From NCBI GenBank assembly GCA_963588535.1, contig CAVAII010000156.1, positions 1 to 19,986 of the forward strand: DNA of 19,986 nt, given 5' to 3'. This document shows, one piece after another, positions 7,605-14,446 of this stretch. The notes beneath the pieces were generated by a model. That model saw only the letters and a list, made by a program, of their open reading frames with translations. It was not told where the DNA came from and did no database searches. Source of the DNA: Scybalousia_A sp963588535. Lineage in GTDB: Bacteria; Bacteroidota; Bacteroidia; Bacteroidales; P3. A program made the position numbers and the translations under genes. Position 1 is the first letter of the stretch. Every line of letters begins with the position of its first letter.

Positions 7605-7636
7605 CTAAAAAAGTCTTTGCATTAACGCAAAGACTT
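7605..7636 (-). terminator. Intrinsic terminator after the lipoprotein gene
   Basis: AAGTCTTTGC (7611-7620) and GCAAAGACTT (7627-7636) form a perfect 10-bp stem with a 6-base loop. On the minus strand the stem ends in a run of six T. It lies 49 bases past the stop of the lipoprotein gene and 18 bases before the radical SAM start, so it could also work as an attenuator for that gene. Confidence 0.82.
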
Positions 7637-7684
7637 CCTGCTTTGTTATTATTATACTTATTAAGAGTTAAATCTTATTCTATC

Positions 7685-8164
7685 TTATTTAGAATTGCCA
7701 CCAGAATTACCTGTTGTATTATTAAGAGGATTATATTCCCAACCATTAACAGAAGCATTATCTGTATTTAGCGTAAGTACCTTAACCTCATAATAATGTT
7801 GCCTACCAGTGTATTTATTCTCTAACAAGACATTAGTTGTTGTATAGATATTGCCAGTAAAAGCGAAAGTCTCGTCAGCATTAAGGGTTATTGTATCAGG
7901 GGCTACAACAAAATAATTGATAGTATCAGAACCCATAATACTGGTGAAATAATAATCTCCATTATAATATGAACGGAAATCTTTGGAATTAGGAACTGCT
8001 TCGAATACATTTAGTTTAACTTTATCAAAGCCCACATTTTCCTTTACTAAAGTGGAACAATCCAAACATCTTTCTCCTTCTGCTTCGTTGCAAGAGTAGA
8101 ATAAACCTCCTAAAACCATTATACAGGAGAACAATGTTGCCATTATTAGTGTTTTCTTTTTCAT
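7685..8164 (-). CDS. Small lipoprotein of unknown function
   Basis: Starting at 8164 the protein begins MKKKTLIMATLFSCIMVLGGLFYSC, a lipoprotein signal with the acylated Cys at about residue 25. The next residues (NEAEGER) are partly acidic, as in Bacteroidetes lipoproteins exported to the cell surface, although this is not an exact export signal. A CLDCS pair follows. The body (about residues 40-150) alternates short hydrophobic strands with Gly/Asn/Asp turns and ends in a NNTTGNSGGNSK tail, suggesting a small beta-sandwich. No family is recognised. An ATG at 8206 would add 14 residues ahead of the signal and was not chosen. The gene has its own promoter (8215-8244) and terminator (7605-7636), so it is a single-gene unit. 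Confidence 0.78.
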   Translation of the reverse strand: MKKKTLIMATLFSCIMVLGGLFYSCNEAEGERCLDCSTLVKENVGFDKVKLNVFEAVPNSKDFRSYYNGDYYFTSIMGSDTINYFVVAPDTITLNADETFAFTGNIYTTTNVLLENKYTGRQHYYEVKVLTLNTDNASVNGWEYNPLNNTTGNSGGNSK

Positions 8165-8214
8165 GTCTTTTCTTTTTATTTGATATTGTTTACTTCTAAA
8201 ATTCAATTATGGTG

Positions 8215-8244
8215 CAAAGTTACAAATTTATTTTTTAATAACAA
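8215..8244 (-). promoter_or_regulatory. Promoter of the lipoprotein gene
   Basis: On the minus strand TAACTTTG (plus CAAAGTTA, 8215-8222) is an exact -7 box. TTG (plus CAA, 8242-8244) lies 19 bases upstream as the -33 element. The start codon at 8164 is about 50 bases downstream. Confidence 0.7.
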
Positions 8245-8299
8245 TACTTTTTTCGTTTTAATTGTGTTTCTTTTCTTTTGCGACAAGTCTTGGTTGTCC

Positions 8300-8956
8300 T
8301 TATTTGGAATAAAGATGTTTTCTTATAAGAGGGTATATCTCCTTATAGAATATATCTTTTTCGATTATGCGATAATGGGGTAAATAAGTCTCTCTATAAA
8401 TAGACGAATGCGAACAAACGTATGCGTTTTGATTAAAAAGTTTTTCTATTTTGTCTTTGTCTTGTTGATAATTGCGTAGAGAAATATTCTCTTTCTCTAT
8501 ATAAGTAGTTATTTGCAGCCATAATCTCTGTAAGTCTTCCAAAGAATATTCTGTTTTTATTTGCGAAGAACGTATAAAGCAATCTGTTAATAATTCTTTG
8601 TTTACATAACCATTTTTTATAACAGACAGATTGACTCGAATATAATCTCCGCTTATTCCTGTCGTTTGATAGAGTGGGTAATGGGGAGAATATTCTTCCA
8701 TTAACTCTTTATCCAAATATGCTATCACTTTGTTTTTGTCCGAAACCAAATGTTCTGGACCGAATATCGATTGAAAAAAAGATTTATACAGATCTTGTAA
8801 AGTGGAAAGCGGGAATAATTTGAGATTTTTCTTAACAAAATATTCTATTTGCCAATTATCCAACTGCGTTTCTCTGTTCTTGTTCTGTGCAAACAACGAA
8901 TTAGAGTAGCATAATAGCAAAACACACAATCCAATTATTATTTTCTTTGTTTTCAT
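8300..8956 (-). CDS. Secreted protein of unknown function
   Basis: A clean signal peptide (MKTKKIIIGLCVLLLCYSNS, then LFA|Q at about residue 24) precedes a 194-residue mature protein with no further membrane segment. Conserved-looking elements are LQDLYKSFFQSIFGPEHLVSD (residues about 53-73), GDYIRVNLSVIKNGYVNKE (about 104-122), and the C-terminal HSSIYRETYLPHYRII (about 183-198). The histidines and acidic residues around GPEH and the C-terminal HS...HYR could form a metal or active site, which is inference. The pattern recalls a hypothetical family seen in gut Bacteroidetes, but no function can be named. It starts 56 bases after the YfcC-like carrier gene and may share its transcript. The 135-base gap below it carries the lipoprotein promoter. 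Confidence 0.75.
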   Translation of the reverse strand: MKTKKIIIGLCVLLLCYSNSLFAQNKNRETQLDNWQIEYFVKKNLKLFPLSTLQDLYKSFFQSIFGPEHLVSDKNKVIAYLDKELMEEYSPHYPLYQTTGISGDYIRVNLSVIKNGYVNKELLTDCFIRSSQIKTEYSLEDLQRLWLQITTYIEKENISLRNYQQDKDKIEKLFNQNAYVCSHSSIYRETYLPHYRIIEKDIFYKEIYPLIRKHLYSK

Positions 8957-9012
8957 TCTATGGTTATAGACTTATTTCTTAACACTATCTACGTATCTAT
9001 TATCCCTACCGA

Positions 9013-10362
9013 TTAGAAACCTGGTAATTCTAAGAAAAGTGTAGGTAACAACAATAGATAACCTAAGATTATCATAAGCAAAATAAACTTCCAAGCAAAT
9101 TTAACCCACTTTATATATGGTATCTTTGCTATTCCCAAGACAGCAATTAACACGCCCGAGGTAGGTGTTATCAAATTAGTAAAGCCATCACCAATATGGA
9201 AAGCCGTAACGGTAGATTGCAGTGAAAGTCCTACGGCTGTGGAAATATCTCTAAATATCGGCATTAGCATTGCCGCTTTGGCAGTGCCTGAAGTGATTAA
9301 TGCGTTCATTAAAGTCTGAAAACCATACATTATACTCAATGTTCCAGACTTTGAAGTGCCTTGTAAAGAAGATGTAATGCCGTCTAACATCATCTTAATT
9401 ACGCCTCCATCTTCCAAAATTACGATAATACCAGACGCTAATGCGACAACCATAGCAGCACTTAACATATCCTTGCAACCATCTATGAAACTCTTTGCAA
9501 TTTGATTTGCACTCTTACCACTTATTATACCTATTATTATTGCCATAGCAAAGAACAAAGCAGCAATCTGTGCAAACTCCCACTCAAACATAGTTACTCC
9601 TATTATCAATAGTACAATTACCAAACCTAAGACTATTAAGGAAAGTTTGGCTACTTTTGTATTTATCTCATTAGTAGTAGTCTCGGAGAGGTTATCGGCA
9701 ACCATGGTAGTAGTTTGTGAGGATTTGTGTCTGTGTGCATATCTTAAAACAAAGATAATACCGATAAGAGTGAAAATCACCCATATCACAAACCTATATT
9801 CAATACCCGAGAACATCTTAATGCCTGCTATCTGCTGAGCAATACCTAATGTAAAAGGATTAAGTAAACACCCTGCAAAGCCAAGACCAGCCGCCAAAAA
9901 ACACATACATACCCCCACAATCTCGTCATATCCCATGCGTTTGCTTAATGGTATCATAACCATAACAAAGGCTATTGTCTCCTCACTCATACCAAACACG
10001 GCACCAAACAGAGAAAACAAAGTCATAACAACTGCAATAATCACATTATTAACCCCTAAGAAACGAAAAAGACGATATTTCTCCCATTTCTGTCCTTGCT
10101 TTATTAACTTGTCTACACCATATTCTATGGCCTTAGTTTCGTTTAGTATCCAGAATGCACCACCTATTATCAATATAAATGCTATTACCGAAGGAGCCTT
10201 TGCAAAACCTTTGAAAAAAGCAGAGAATACTTGCCAAGTTTGTGCTTCTGCCCCTGGTACTACCCAAGTTGATATGGCAGCAAGTAGTATCATACAAAAT
10301 ATTATAACGTATGTATGCGGTAGTTGTCTTGTTTTTTTCTGTTTGTTAGTGTTTGAGGACAT
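9013..10362 (-). CDS. YfcC/DcuC-family membrane carrier
   Basis: This 449-residue inner-membrane protein has about 10-12 hydrophobic segments. The N-terminal LPHTYVIIFCMILLAAISTWVVPG (about residues 14-37) is the typical opening of the YfcC branch of the DcuC (C4-dicarboxylate/basic amino acid carrier) family. Further family-like segments are GMSEETIAFVMVMIPL (about 124-139), GFAGCLLNPFTLGIAQ (about 160-175), a GCKDMLSAAMVVALASG segment and the C-terminal half TAKAAMLMPIF, GDGFTNLITPTSGVLIAVLGIAKIPY, repeating the inverted-hairpin layout. A cytoplasmic linker (about 207-233) separates the halves. Substrate is not predictable; dicarboxylates, amino acids and peptides have all been proposed for relatives. 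It lies 56 bases after the methyltransferase gene with no clear promoter between. Confidence 0.85.
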   Translation of the reverse strand: MSSNTNKQKKTRQLPHTYVIIFCMILLAAISTWVVPGAEAQTWQVFSAFFKGFAKAPSVIAFILIIGGAFWILNETKAIEYGVDKLIKQGQKWEKYRLFRFLGVNNVIIAVVMTLFSLFGAVFGMSEETIAFVMVMIPLSKRMGYDEIVGVCMCFLAAGLGFAGCLLNPFTLGIAQQIAGIKMFSGIEYRFVIWVIFTLIGIIFVLRYAHRHKSSQTTTMVADNLSETTTNEINTKVAKLSLIVLGLVIVLLIIGVTMFEWEFAQIAALFFAMAIIIGIISGKSANQIAKSFIDGCKDMLSAAMVVALASGIIVILEDGGVIKMMLDGITSSLQGTSKSGTLSIMYGFQTLMNALITSGTAKAAMLMPIFRDISTAVGLSLQSTVTAFHIGDGFTNLITPTSGVLIAVLGIAKIPYIKWVKFAWKFILLMIILGYLLLLPTLFLELPGF

Positions 10363-10418
10363 AATCTTTGTTATTGTTTTGTTGTCGTTAGTACTTTCTT
10401 TATTATTGTCTTAAAAAA

Positions 10419-10952
10419 CTAAAATTTCATCTGTCGAACTACTTCCCAAAGGACAATTCCGCAAGATACACTTACATTAAAAGAATGTTTTGTCCCAAAT
10501 TGCGGAATTTCTATCACACTATCACAAATATCAATTACCTCTTGATCTACTCCTTCAACCTCATTACCAAAAACTAATGCGATACGATCTTTTCCTCCTT
10601 TGTAGTCCTGCAAAAATATACTATTCTCAGTCTGCTCAACGGCGATAATCTTGTAATTCTCTTGCTTTAACTTCCTAACACAATCAATAGTTGTGGGTGA
10701 ATATTGCCAATCTACGCTCTCGGTTGCACCTAAGGCTGTCTTGTTTATTTCTCTGTGTGGCGGTTGTGCAGTTATGCCACAAAGATATAGTCTTTCCAAA
10801 TGAAAGGCATCGGCAGTGCGGAACATAGATCCTATATTAGACATACTACGAATATTATCCAAGACCACAACAATAGGAGTTTTCTCACTATCTTTAAACT
10901 CTTGAACGGATATTCTGTGGAGTTGATCCATTGATAACTTTTTTCTTTCCAT
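10419..10952 (-). CDS. SpoU/TrmH-family RNA 2'-O-methyltransferase
   Basis: SPOUT methyltransferases form a C-terminal trefoil knot and methylate ribose in tRNA or rRNA using AdoMet. The three family motifs are present: motif 1 LDNIRSMSNIGSMFRTADAF (Asn and Arg, about residues 31-50), motif 2 LVFGNEVEGVDQEVI (about 127-141) and motif 3 IPQFGTKHSFNVSVSCGIVLWEV (about 149-171). At 177 residues it is a short single-domain member without the L30e-like N-terminal RNA-binding domain of RlmB or TsnR, closer to the small TrmH-like enzymes of Bacteroidetes. The exact RNA target cannot be read from sequence. It starts 13 bases after the second GldN-like gene, so it is cotranscribed with a secretion-type pair of unrelated role. 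Confidence 0.92.
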   Translation of the reverse strand: MERKKLSMDQLHRISVQEFKDSEKTPIVVVLDNIRSMSNIGSMFRTADAFHLERLYLCGITAQPPHREINKTALGATESVDWQYSPTTIDCVRKLKQENYKIIAVEQTENSIFLQDYKGGKDRIALVFGNEVEGVDQEVIDICDSVIEIPQFGTKHSFNVSVSCGIVLWEVVRQMKF

Positions 10953-10965
10953 AGATTTAAGTTTT

Positions 10966-11922
10966 TTAGTTTTCTTTGCAAGTAATTCTAACGCCTAATT
11001 GTTTGAATGTCTTCTCATCGTAAGGATACAATGGCAGAAAATACCTAACTTTTTTCTTAATCATTAATGTTGTTGGATCTATAGACCAATTCTCTGCAAT
11101 CCTTATAGCCGTAATATCCTCAGGCAGTAGATCCGAATAGGTATTTATCACACTATCTCTACCTGTCTCCTCATCATAAATATTTGCGGTGGATTTCAAT
11201 ACAAACAAATCGTCTATCTCTTTTGGAGAAACGAAATTAGATCCGTCTGAATGCAAAAGTGGTATCTTTTTCCCTTGAACATTATCAAATATACTTAGTG
11301 TTAATGGCATCTTAACTGGGTATTTCAACTCCAAAACACTAAGAATAGTATCAGGAATAGAGAATATAGGCGTATTAATGGTATTCTTACTTACTTGTTT
11401 TGCGGTATCCTTTGGAAAAATCCAAAACAAAGGCATCTGAATAGTATCATCACAATTCTCTCCAAACGATTTGTAATGCACAATATAAGGTTGATACGCA
11501 ATAATCTGCTTATCAATAGTAAGATTCTTGTAATTGTATTTCACAGCCTCCTCAAAATCGTACGCAGATATATAAGGAATAATATAGGTAAGGGCATTAT
11601 TCTTATTTAGTGTCTTACCTTGTTTCTTTTCGAAAGCAATAACACGATTAATTACGCTATCAAGACTTATCTCTCTTTTTCTATTATCGTAGATTTTGAT
11701 TTCCTTATTCTTAACCTTATTAAGAATGATTTTGGCTAACTCTTCCCTAAAATAACCTGTTAAATGCTCGTATTTTTGATGGTTAAGACTTTGGAAACAT
11801 TCCCATTCAGGATTAAAAACTCCTACTTTGTGAGTCTCATATTCAATACTATAATCGCTCTTTTGAGCATTTAGACCAATACTAAATAATACGGATAATA
11901 TTATTAATAACTTCGTTTTCAT
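10966..11922 (-). CDS. GldN-like secreted protein, second of a tandem pair
   Basis: A signal peptide (MKTKLLIILSVLFSIGLNAQ, cleavage near residue 19) sends the 318-residue product to the periplasm. It appears to hold two diverged copies of a GldN-like unit. The first (about residues 30-155) ends FEEAVKYNYKNLTIDKQIIAYQPYI. The second (about 200-310) ends DITAIRIAENWSIDPTTLMIKKKVRYFLPLYP. Each matches the GldN pattern of an I-x-x-Y/I-x-I-x-E-x-W strand followed by a type IX secretion-style R/K-I-I-G-I-A-P strand. A QMPLFWIFPKD segment between them recalls the LFWVWFP block of GldN. GldN/PorN is a periplasmic ring component of the type IX secretion and gliding machinery, but this pair is not in a gldKLMN cluster, so the role is open. 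The start at 11922 was preferred to the upstream ATG at 11958 because it opens the signal peptide. Confidence 0.72.
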   Translation of the reverse strand: MKTKLLIILSVLFSIGLNAQKSDYSIEYETHKVGVFNPEWECFQSLNHQKYEHLTGYFREELAKIILNKVKNKEIKIYDNRKREISLDSVINRVIAFEKKQGKTLNKNNALTYIIPYISAYDFEEAVKYNYKNLTIDKQIIAYQPYIVHYKSFGENCDDTIQMPLFWIFPKDTAKQVSKNTINTPIFSIPDTILSVLELKYPVKMPLTLSIFDNVQGKKIPLLHSDGSNFVSPKEIDDLFVLKSTANIYDEETGRDSVINTYSDLLPEDITAIRIAENWSIDPTTLMIKKKVRYFLPLYPYDEKTFKQLGVRITCKEN

Positions 11923-11959
11923 CTCTTTCTCTCTTTTTATCATATCCATAGATAACACC

Positions 11960-12985
11960 TTAGTCTTTTCTTATATAAAACAAAGGATAGAAACCAACAA
12001 ATGTACCACCACTCGTAAAAATCCGAGTAACAGGAGCATAATAATTGACTTGTTTGTAGAAATTATTATTACCTTTATCATAAATAATCTCTTCTCCAAA
12101 TCTTAGGTAATCAATATCATCACTATTGTAAGTAAGATTGATTATTGTGTCCTTCTCTATTTCGTTTTGATTATTATCAACAGTATAAATCGTAGTAGAG
12201 ACAGAATGTTTCCTTCTTTTTTCTAATTCTGGCAAAGTAAAGGCATTAGGTATATCAGGGCTTTCATAACATAGAATTTCCCTGCTATCAGTCTTGCTAA
12301 TCAGACGTTCAAAGAACGGAATAGAATATTCAGCCTCCAAATTACTTTCCCACCAATGATAAGGCTTTGGATTATATATCGGCATAGTGTATTGAATATT
12401 CCTGGTAATCAGTAGAGTGTCGTTGGTCTTTTGGTTATTATTCTGCCTTATCCACCCAATTTCGTATTCGAAAGCCTTTTGTGATAGTAACGAATTGTCA
12501 TTTACCAAACTCATCTGCTCAACAAAATGCACAGAATCTCTTTGAATGATAGGACAATAAGCAATAATCTTCTTATCTATTTGCATAGTCTTAGTATTCC
12601 AAGTCCATTCCTCCATAAACTTAATAGCACGAATCTCATTTTCAAATACTTTGTCTATGTTTTTGGTAGAATACTTGTTGTTATCTATCTTATTCAACCG
12701 CTTAACTAAGTCGTTAATCATAGTATCCCACACAATAGTGTCTCCTTCAAAGGTAGTAAGAAAGAGTTTTTTGTTCTTTGCTTTGTTAAGCAAGTCGTCC
12801 ATCGCCTCCCAAAAGAACCTCTTGTTTACTATATAGTTATAAGCGATACTATCTTTCTTATCAGACGAAAGAACTGAGTTTTCGGTCAGCCTTACTGGGT
12901 AAACAATTTTCTTAGTCAAGAGACTTTCTTGCCCAACGCAGACCAAACTAACGTAACAGATTAAAATACAAATCAATCTTTTCAT
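11960..12985 (-). CDS. GldN-like secreted protein, first of a tandem pair
   Basis: The signal peptide (MKRLICILICYVSLVCVGQ) precedes a 322-residue mature protein. Repeat A (about residues 48-165) runs from FFWEAMDDLLNKAKNKKLFL to NEIRAIKFMEEWTWNTKTMQ and IDKKIIAYCPIIQRDS, close to the GldN layout of a LYDVLMKSIKNGKI-type helix followed by a GYKIKGLWYFD...RLLGIAP-type strand pair. Repeat B (about 222-320) is more diverged: IPFFERLISKTDSREILCYE, DDIDYLRFGEEIIYDKGNNN and FYKQVNYYAPV. The next gene has the same two-repeat architecture and lies 37 bases downstream, so they are paralogs in one operon. It is the first gene of the leftward series, 34 bases after a divergent -7 box. The GldN relation is judged by motif pattern and needs a profile search. 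Confidence 0.72.
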   Translation of the reverse strand: MKRLICILICYVSLVCVGQESLLTKKIVYPVRLTENSVLSSDKKDSIAYNYIVNKRFFWEAMDDLLNKAKNKKLFLTTFEGDTIVWDTMINDLVKRLNKIDNNKYSTKNIDKVFENEIRAIKFMEEWTWNTKTMQIDKKIIAYCPIIQRDSVHFVEQMSLVNDNSLLSQKAFEYEIGWIRQNNNQKTNDTLLITRNIQYTMPIYNPKPYHWWESNLEAEYSIPFFERLISKTDSREILCYESPDIPNAFTLPELEKRRKHSVSTTIYTVDNNQNEIEKDTIINLTYNSDDIDYLRFGEEIIYDKGNNNFYKQVNYYAPVTRIFTSGGTFVGFYPLFYIRKD

Positions 12986-13014
12986 TTTCTATAATGACAA
13001 TCTAAAAACTTTGG

Positions 13015-13022
13015 CAAAGATA
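13015..13022 (-). promoter_or_regulatory. -7 box of the GldN-like operon
   Basis: Plus-strand CAAAGATA reads TATCTTTG on the minus strand, an exact TAnnTTTG match, 30 bases upstream of the 12985 start. No TTG is found at the ideal -33 position. It is divergent from an identical TATCTTTG box on the other strand at 13120-13127. Confidence 0.5.
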
Positions 13023-13119
13023 CTATATTTTTTACGAATAGATATTGTCTTAGCAGAGAGAAATATGGATTGGTTGCAAAAAAGTTTTTTAACAATGCGA
13101 TGGTTTCAGAAAAATTTTG

Positions 13120-13127
13120 TATCTTTG
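13120..13127 (+). promoter_or_regulatory. -7 box of the small secreted-protein gene
   Basis: TATCTTTG followed by GCAA is an exact Bacteroidetes -7 box, 38 bases before the start codon at 13166. The -33 region (near 13098) lacks a TTG; a GGTTTCAG element lies at 13102-13109. Confidence 0.55.
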
Positions 13128-13165
13128 CAACAGATTTTATAACAACATTAAAAAACTTGATGATT

Positions 13166-13645
13166 ATGAAAAACAAAATGGTTTTGGCACTTATTCTTAT
13201 CGCAACATCTTGTTTCTTTGGAGAAATACTAAATGCAAACACCCTTTCGCATTCTTACGAAAGCAAAACACCTTATTATATAACCAACTCATTTTCTTAT
13301 TCTTCCAAGACAATATCTAATAAAACTTTCCCTATATCTAATTGTATCGTTATGGGTGCTGTTGAGGTTTGTAATAATCTAATAAACACTGCGATACCTT
13401 CATTATTTATTAGAGCAAATAGTGCTTTCATTAGATTTAATCGTCTAATAAACGCAAAGACGTTTGATTTGATTTCTATTTTTGGTGATTTTATCCCTCT
13501 TAAATTGCCTTATTTACAAAATATTACGCCTTGTTATCGAAATATTATCGCAAGTTATCCAAATAAAATCAGTAATTATCCAAATATTATCGCAAGTTAT
13601 CCAAATATCTTCAGTACTTATCCGAATAAAATCAGTATTCGTTGA
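13166..13645 (+). CDS. Small secreted protein with a heptapeptide-repeat tail
   Basis: The reading frame opens MKNKMVLALILIATSCFFGE, a signal sequence with either a lipobox-like IATSC or an ANA|N-type cleavage about 10 residues later. An ATG two codons upstream (13160) is an alternative start. A -7 box lies 38 bases ahead. The middle (residues about 28-95) is Ser/Asn/Ile-rich with no recognised domain. From about residue 100 the protein becomes 7-residue periodic (DLIS, DFIP, PYLQ, PCYR, then NIIASYP, NKISNYP, NIIASYP, NIFSTYP), because the gene runs into the 21-base DNA array. It stops with TGA inside a unit while the array continues for about 470 bases. The signal peptide and promoter argue for a real gene; the tail may be a consequence of array invasion. 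No family is recognised. Confidence 0.5.
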   Translation: MKNKMVLALILIATSCFFGEILNANTLSHSYESKTPYYITNSFSYSSKTISNKTFPISNCIVMGAVEVCNNLINTAIPSLFIRANSAFIRFNRLINAKTFDLISIFGDFIPLKLPYLQNITPCYRNIIASYPNKISNYPNIIASYPNIFSTYPNKISIR

Positions 13646-14111
13646 AATATTATCAGTACTTACCAGAATATTATCAGTAATTATCAAAATAAAATCAGTA
13701 TTCGTTAAAATAAAATCAGTAATCGCTGAAATAAAATCAGTAATCATTAAAATATTTCCTTATTTTATCAAAATAAAACGCCACTTTATCAGAATAAAAT
13801 GACACTTTATCGTGATAATCTGCCACTTTATTTTGGTAAGGTGTGAGAACAGTAAAAAATTGTCTTTTTTATGGAAAAGAAGGTCAATATTGCCAAAAAG
13901 GAAATCAAGACCACCGAGAAGGAAGTTAGAGATTATGAAAAAATTGTCTGATTTTATGGAAAAAGAGGTTAATATTACTACAAAAAGTTGTGATTTTAGA
14001 CTAAAAAGTTGTCTATTTTATGGAATGTGTTGTGTATTTTACTACAAAATTCTTTGATTTTGGTCGAAAATTTTTTGATTTTGGTCGAATATTTTCTCAG
14101 AATAAGAAATT
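13500..14111. repeat. 21-base tandem array 2 (about 28 units)
   Basis: From 13521 to 13835 fifteen units follow at exact 21-base steps. Most start ATAAAATC or ATATTATC, then AGTA, then ATTATC or TTATC and CAA or GAA. The unit at 13500 is a weaker match. After one 24-base step (13836-13859) twelve more 21-base units follow from 13860. Their sequence is different: TTGTC...ATTTTATGGAA forms at 13860, 13944 and 14007, then TTTGATTTTGGTCGAA twice near 14053 and 14074. Period is held while unit sequence drifts. The array covers the 3' end of the preceding gene and most of the 676-base gap before tRNA-His. No credible gene is seen in that gap. Confidence 0.85.
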
Positions 14112-14150
14112 TTTAACAATATGAATTAGGCTATAAAATTACTTTCAAAA

Positions 14151-14211
14151 GGTAAGAAAAGCAAGGGGGAAAGGAAGAAAAAGAGAGGAAAAGAGGAGAA
14201 GTGAAGAAAAA
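14151..14211 (+). other. Polypurine tract
   Basis: The plus strand from 14163 to 14201 is 39 purines without interruption, including GGGGG, and the flanks to 14151 and 14211 carry only four pyrimidines. It follows the 21-base array and may contain two or three further weak 21-base steps, though purine bias makes that hard to judge. Such tracts can form triplex DNA. Function is unknown. Confidence 0.6.
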
Positions 14212-14271
14212 TATATTAGTTTGATATACACGAGATTAACAGAAGAGTATTAAAAAATAAGAGATAATTTT

Positions 14272-14301
14272 TTGTCAGTAAGAAAAATATTTGTAATTTT
14301 G
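14272..14301 (+). promoter_or_regulatory. Promoter of tRNA-His
   Basis: TTG (14272-14274) and TAATTTTG (14294-14301) are spaced 19 bases apart, a full Bacteroidetes promoter match, with the -7 box 20 bases before the tRNA 5' end. The same TTGTCAGTA start and overall sequence recur at 16792-16821. The era gene downstream may be read from here. Confidence 0.8.
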
Positions 14302-14321
14302 CAAACGCTTTTATTAAAAAT

Positions 14322-14395
14322 GGTATCTGTAGTTCAGCGGTTAGAGCACCGGATTGTGGTTCCGGTTGTCGTGAGTTCGAATCTCACCAGGTACC
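14322..14395 (+). tRNA. tRNA-His (anticodon GTG)
   Basis: The cloverleaf folds completely. The 7-bp acceptor stem pairs GTATCTG (14323-14329) with CAGGTAC. The D stem is GTTC/GAGC. The anticodon stem is CCGGA/TCCGG, holding the loop TTGTGGT with GTG. The T arm is GTGAG-TTCGAAT-CTCAC. An encoded extra G at 14322 faces C at 14395, the G-1:C73 pair specific to tRNA-His. CCA is not encoded; the gene runs straight into CTTTTTTT, which may aid termination. A canonical promoter lies just upstream. Confidence 0.97.
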
Positions 14396-14446
14396 CTTTT
14401 TTTATTTATCTTTTTTTATTTCAAACGTTATACTACCTTCGAATAA

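Noticed and set aside
12982..13242. Minus-strand frame of 86 codons above the GldN-like operon
   Set aside because: It overlaps both the GldN-like promoter and the start of the plus-strand secreted-protein gene; composition is unlike a protein and it resembles no family.
13514..13747. Minus-strand open frame of 77 codons with ITDFI/NTDFI heptapeptides
   Set aside because: Any 21-base array gives open periodic frames on both strands. It has no signal peptide, promoter or recognisable start context, and the opposite-strand gene overlaps it.
13521..13835. CRISPR array
   Set aside because: Units are contiguous 21-base repeats without unique spacers, vary internally, and no cas genes are nearby.
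13482..14057. Plus-strand frames 13482-13802 and 13812-14057 as genes
   Set aside because: They follow the array (repeats of EILSVLTR type and a low-complexity basic stretch), lack start signals, and switch frame at the 24-base step.
14434..14441. Promoter TACCTTCG directly before era
   Set aside because: One mismatch in the -7 box and no good -33 element; its start site would fall at or after the start codon.
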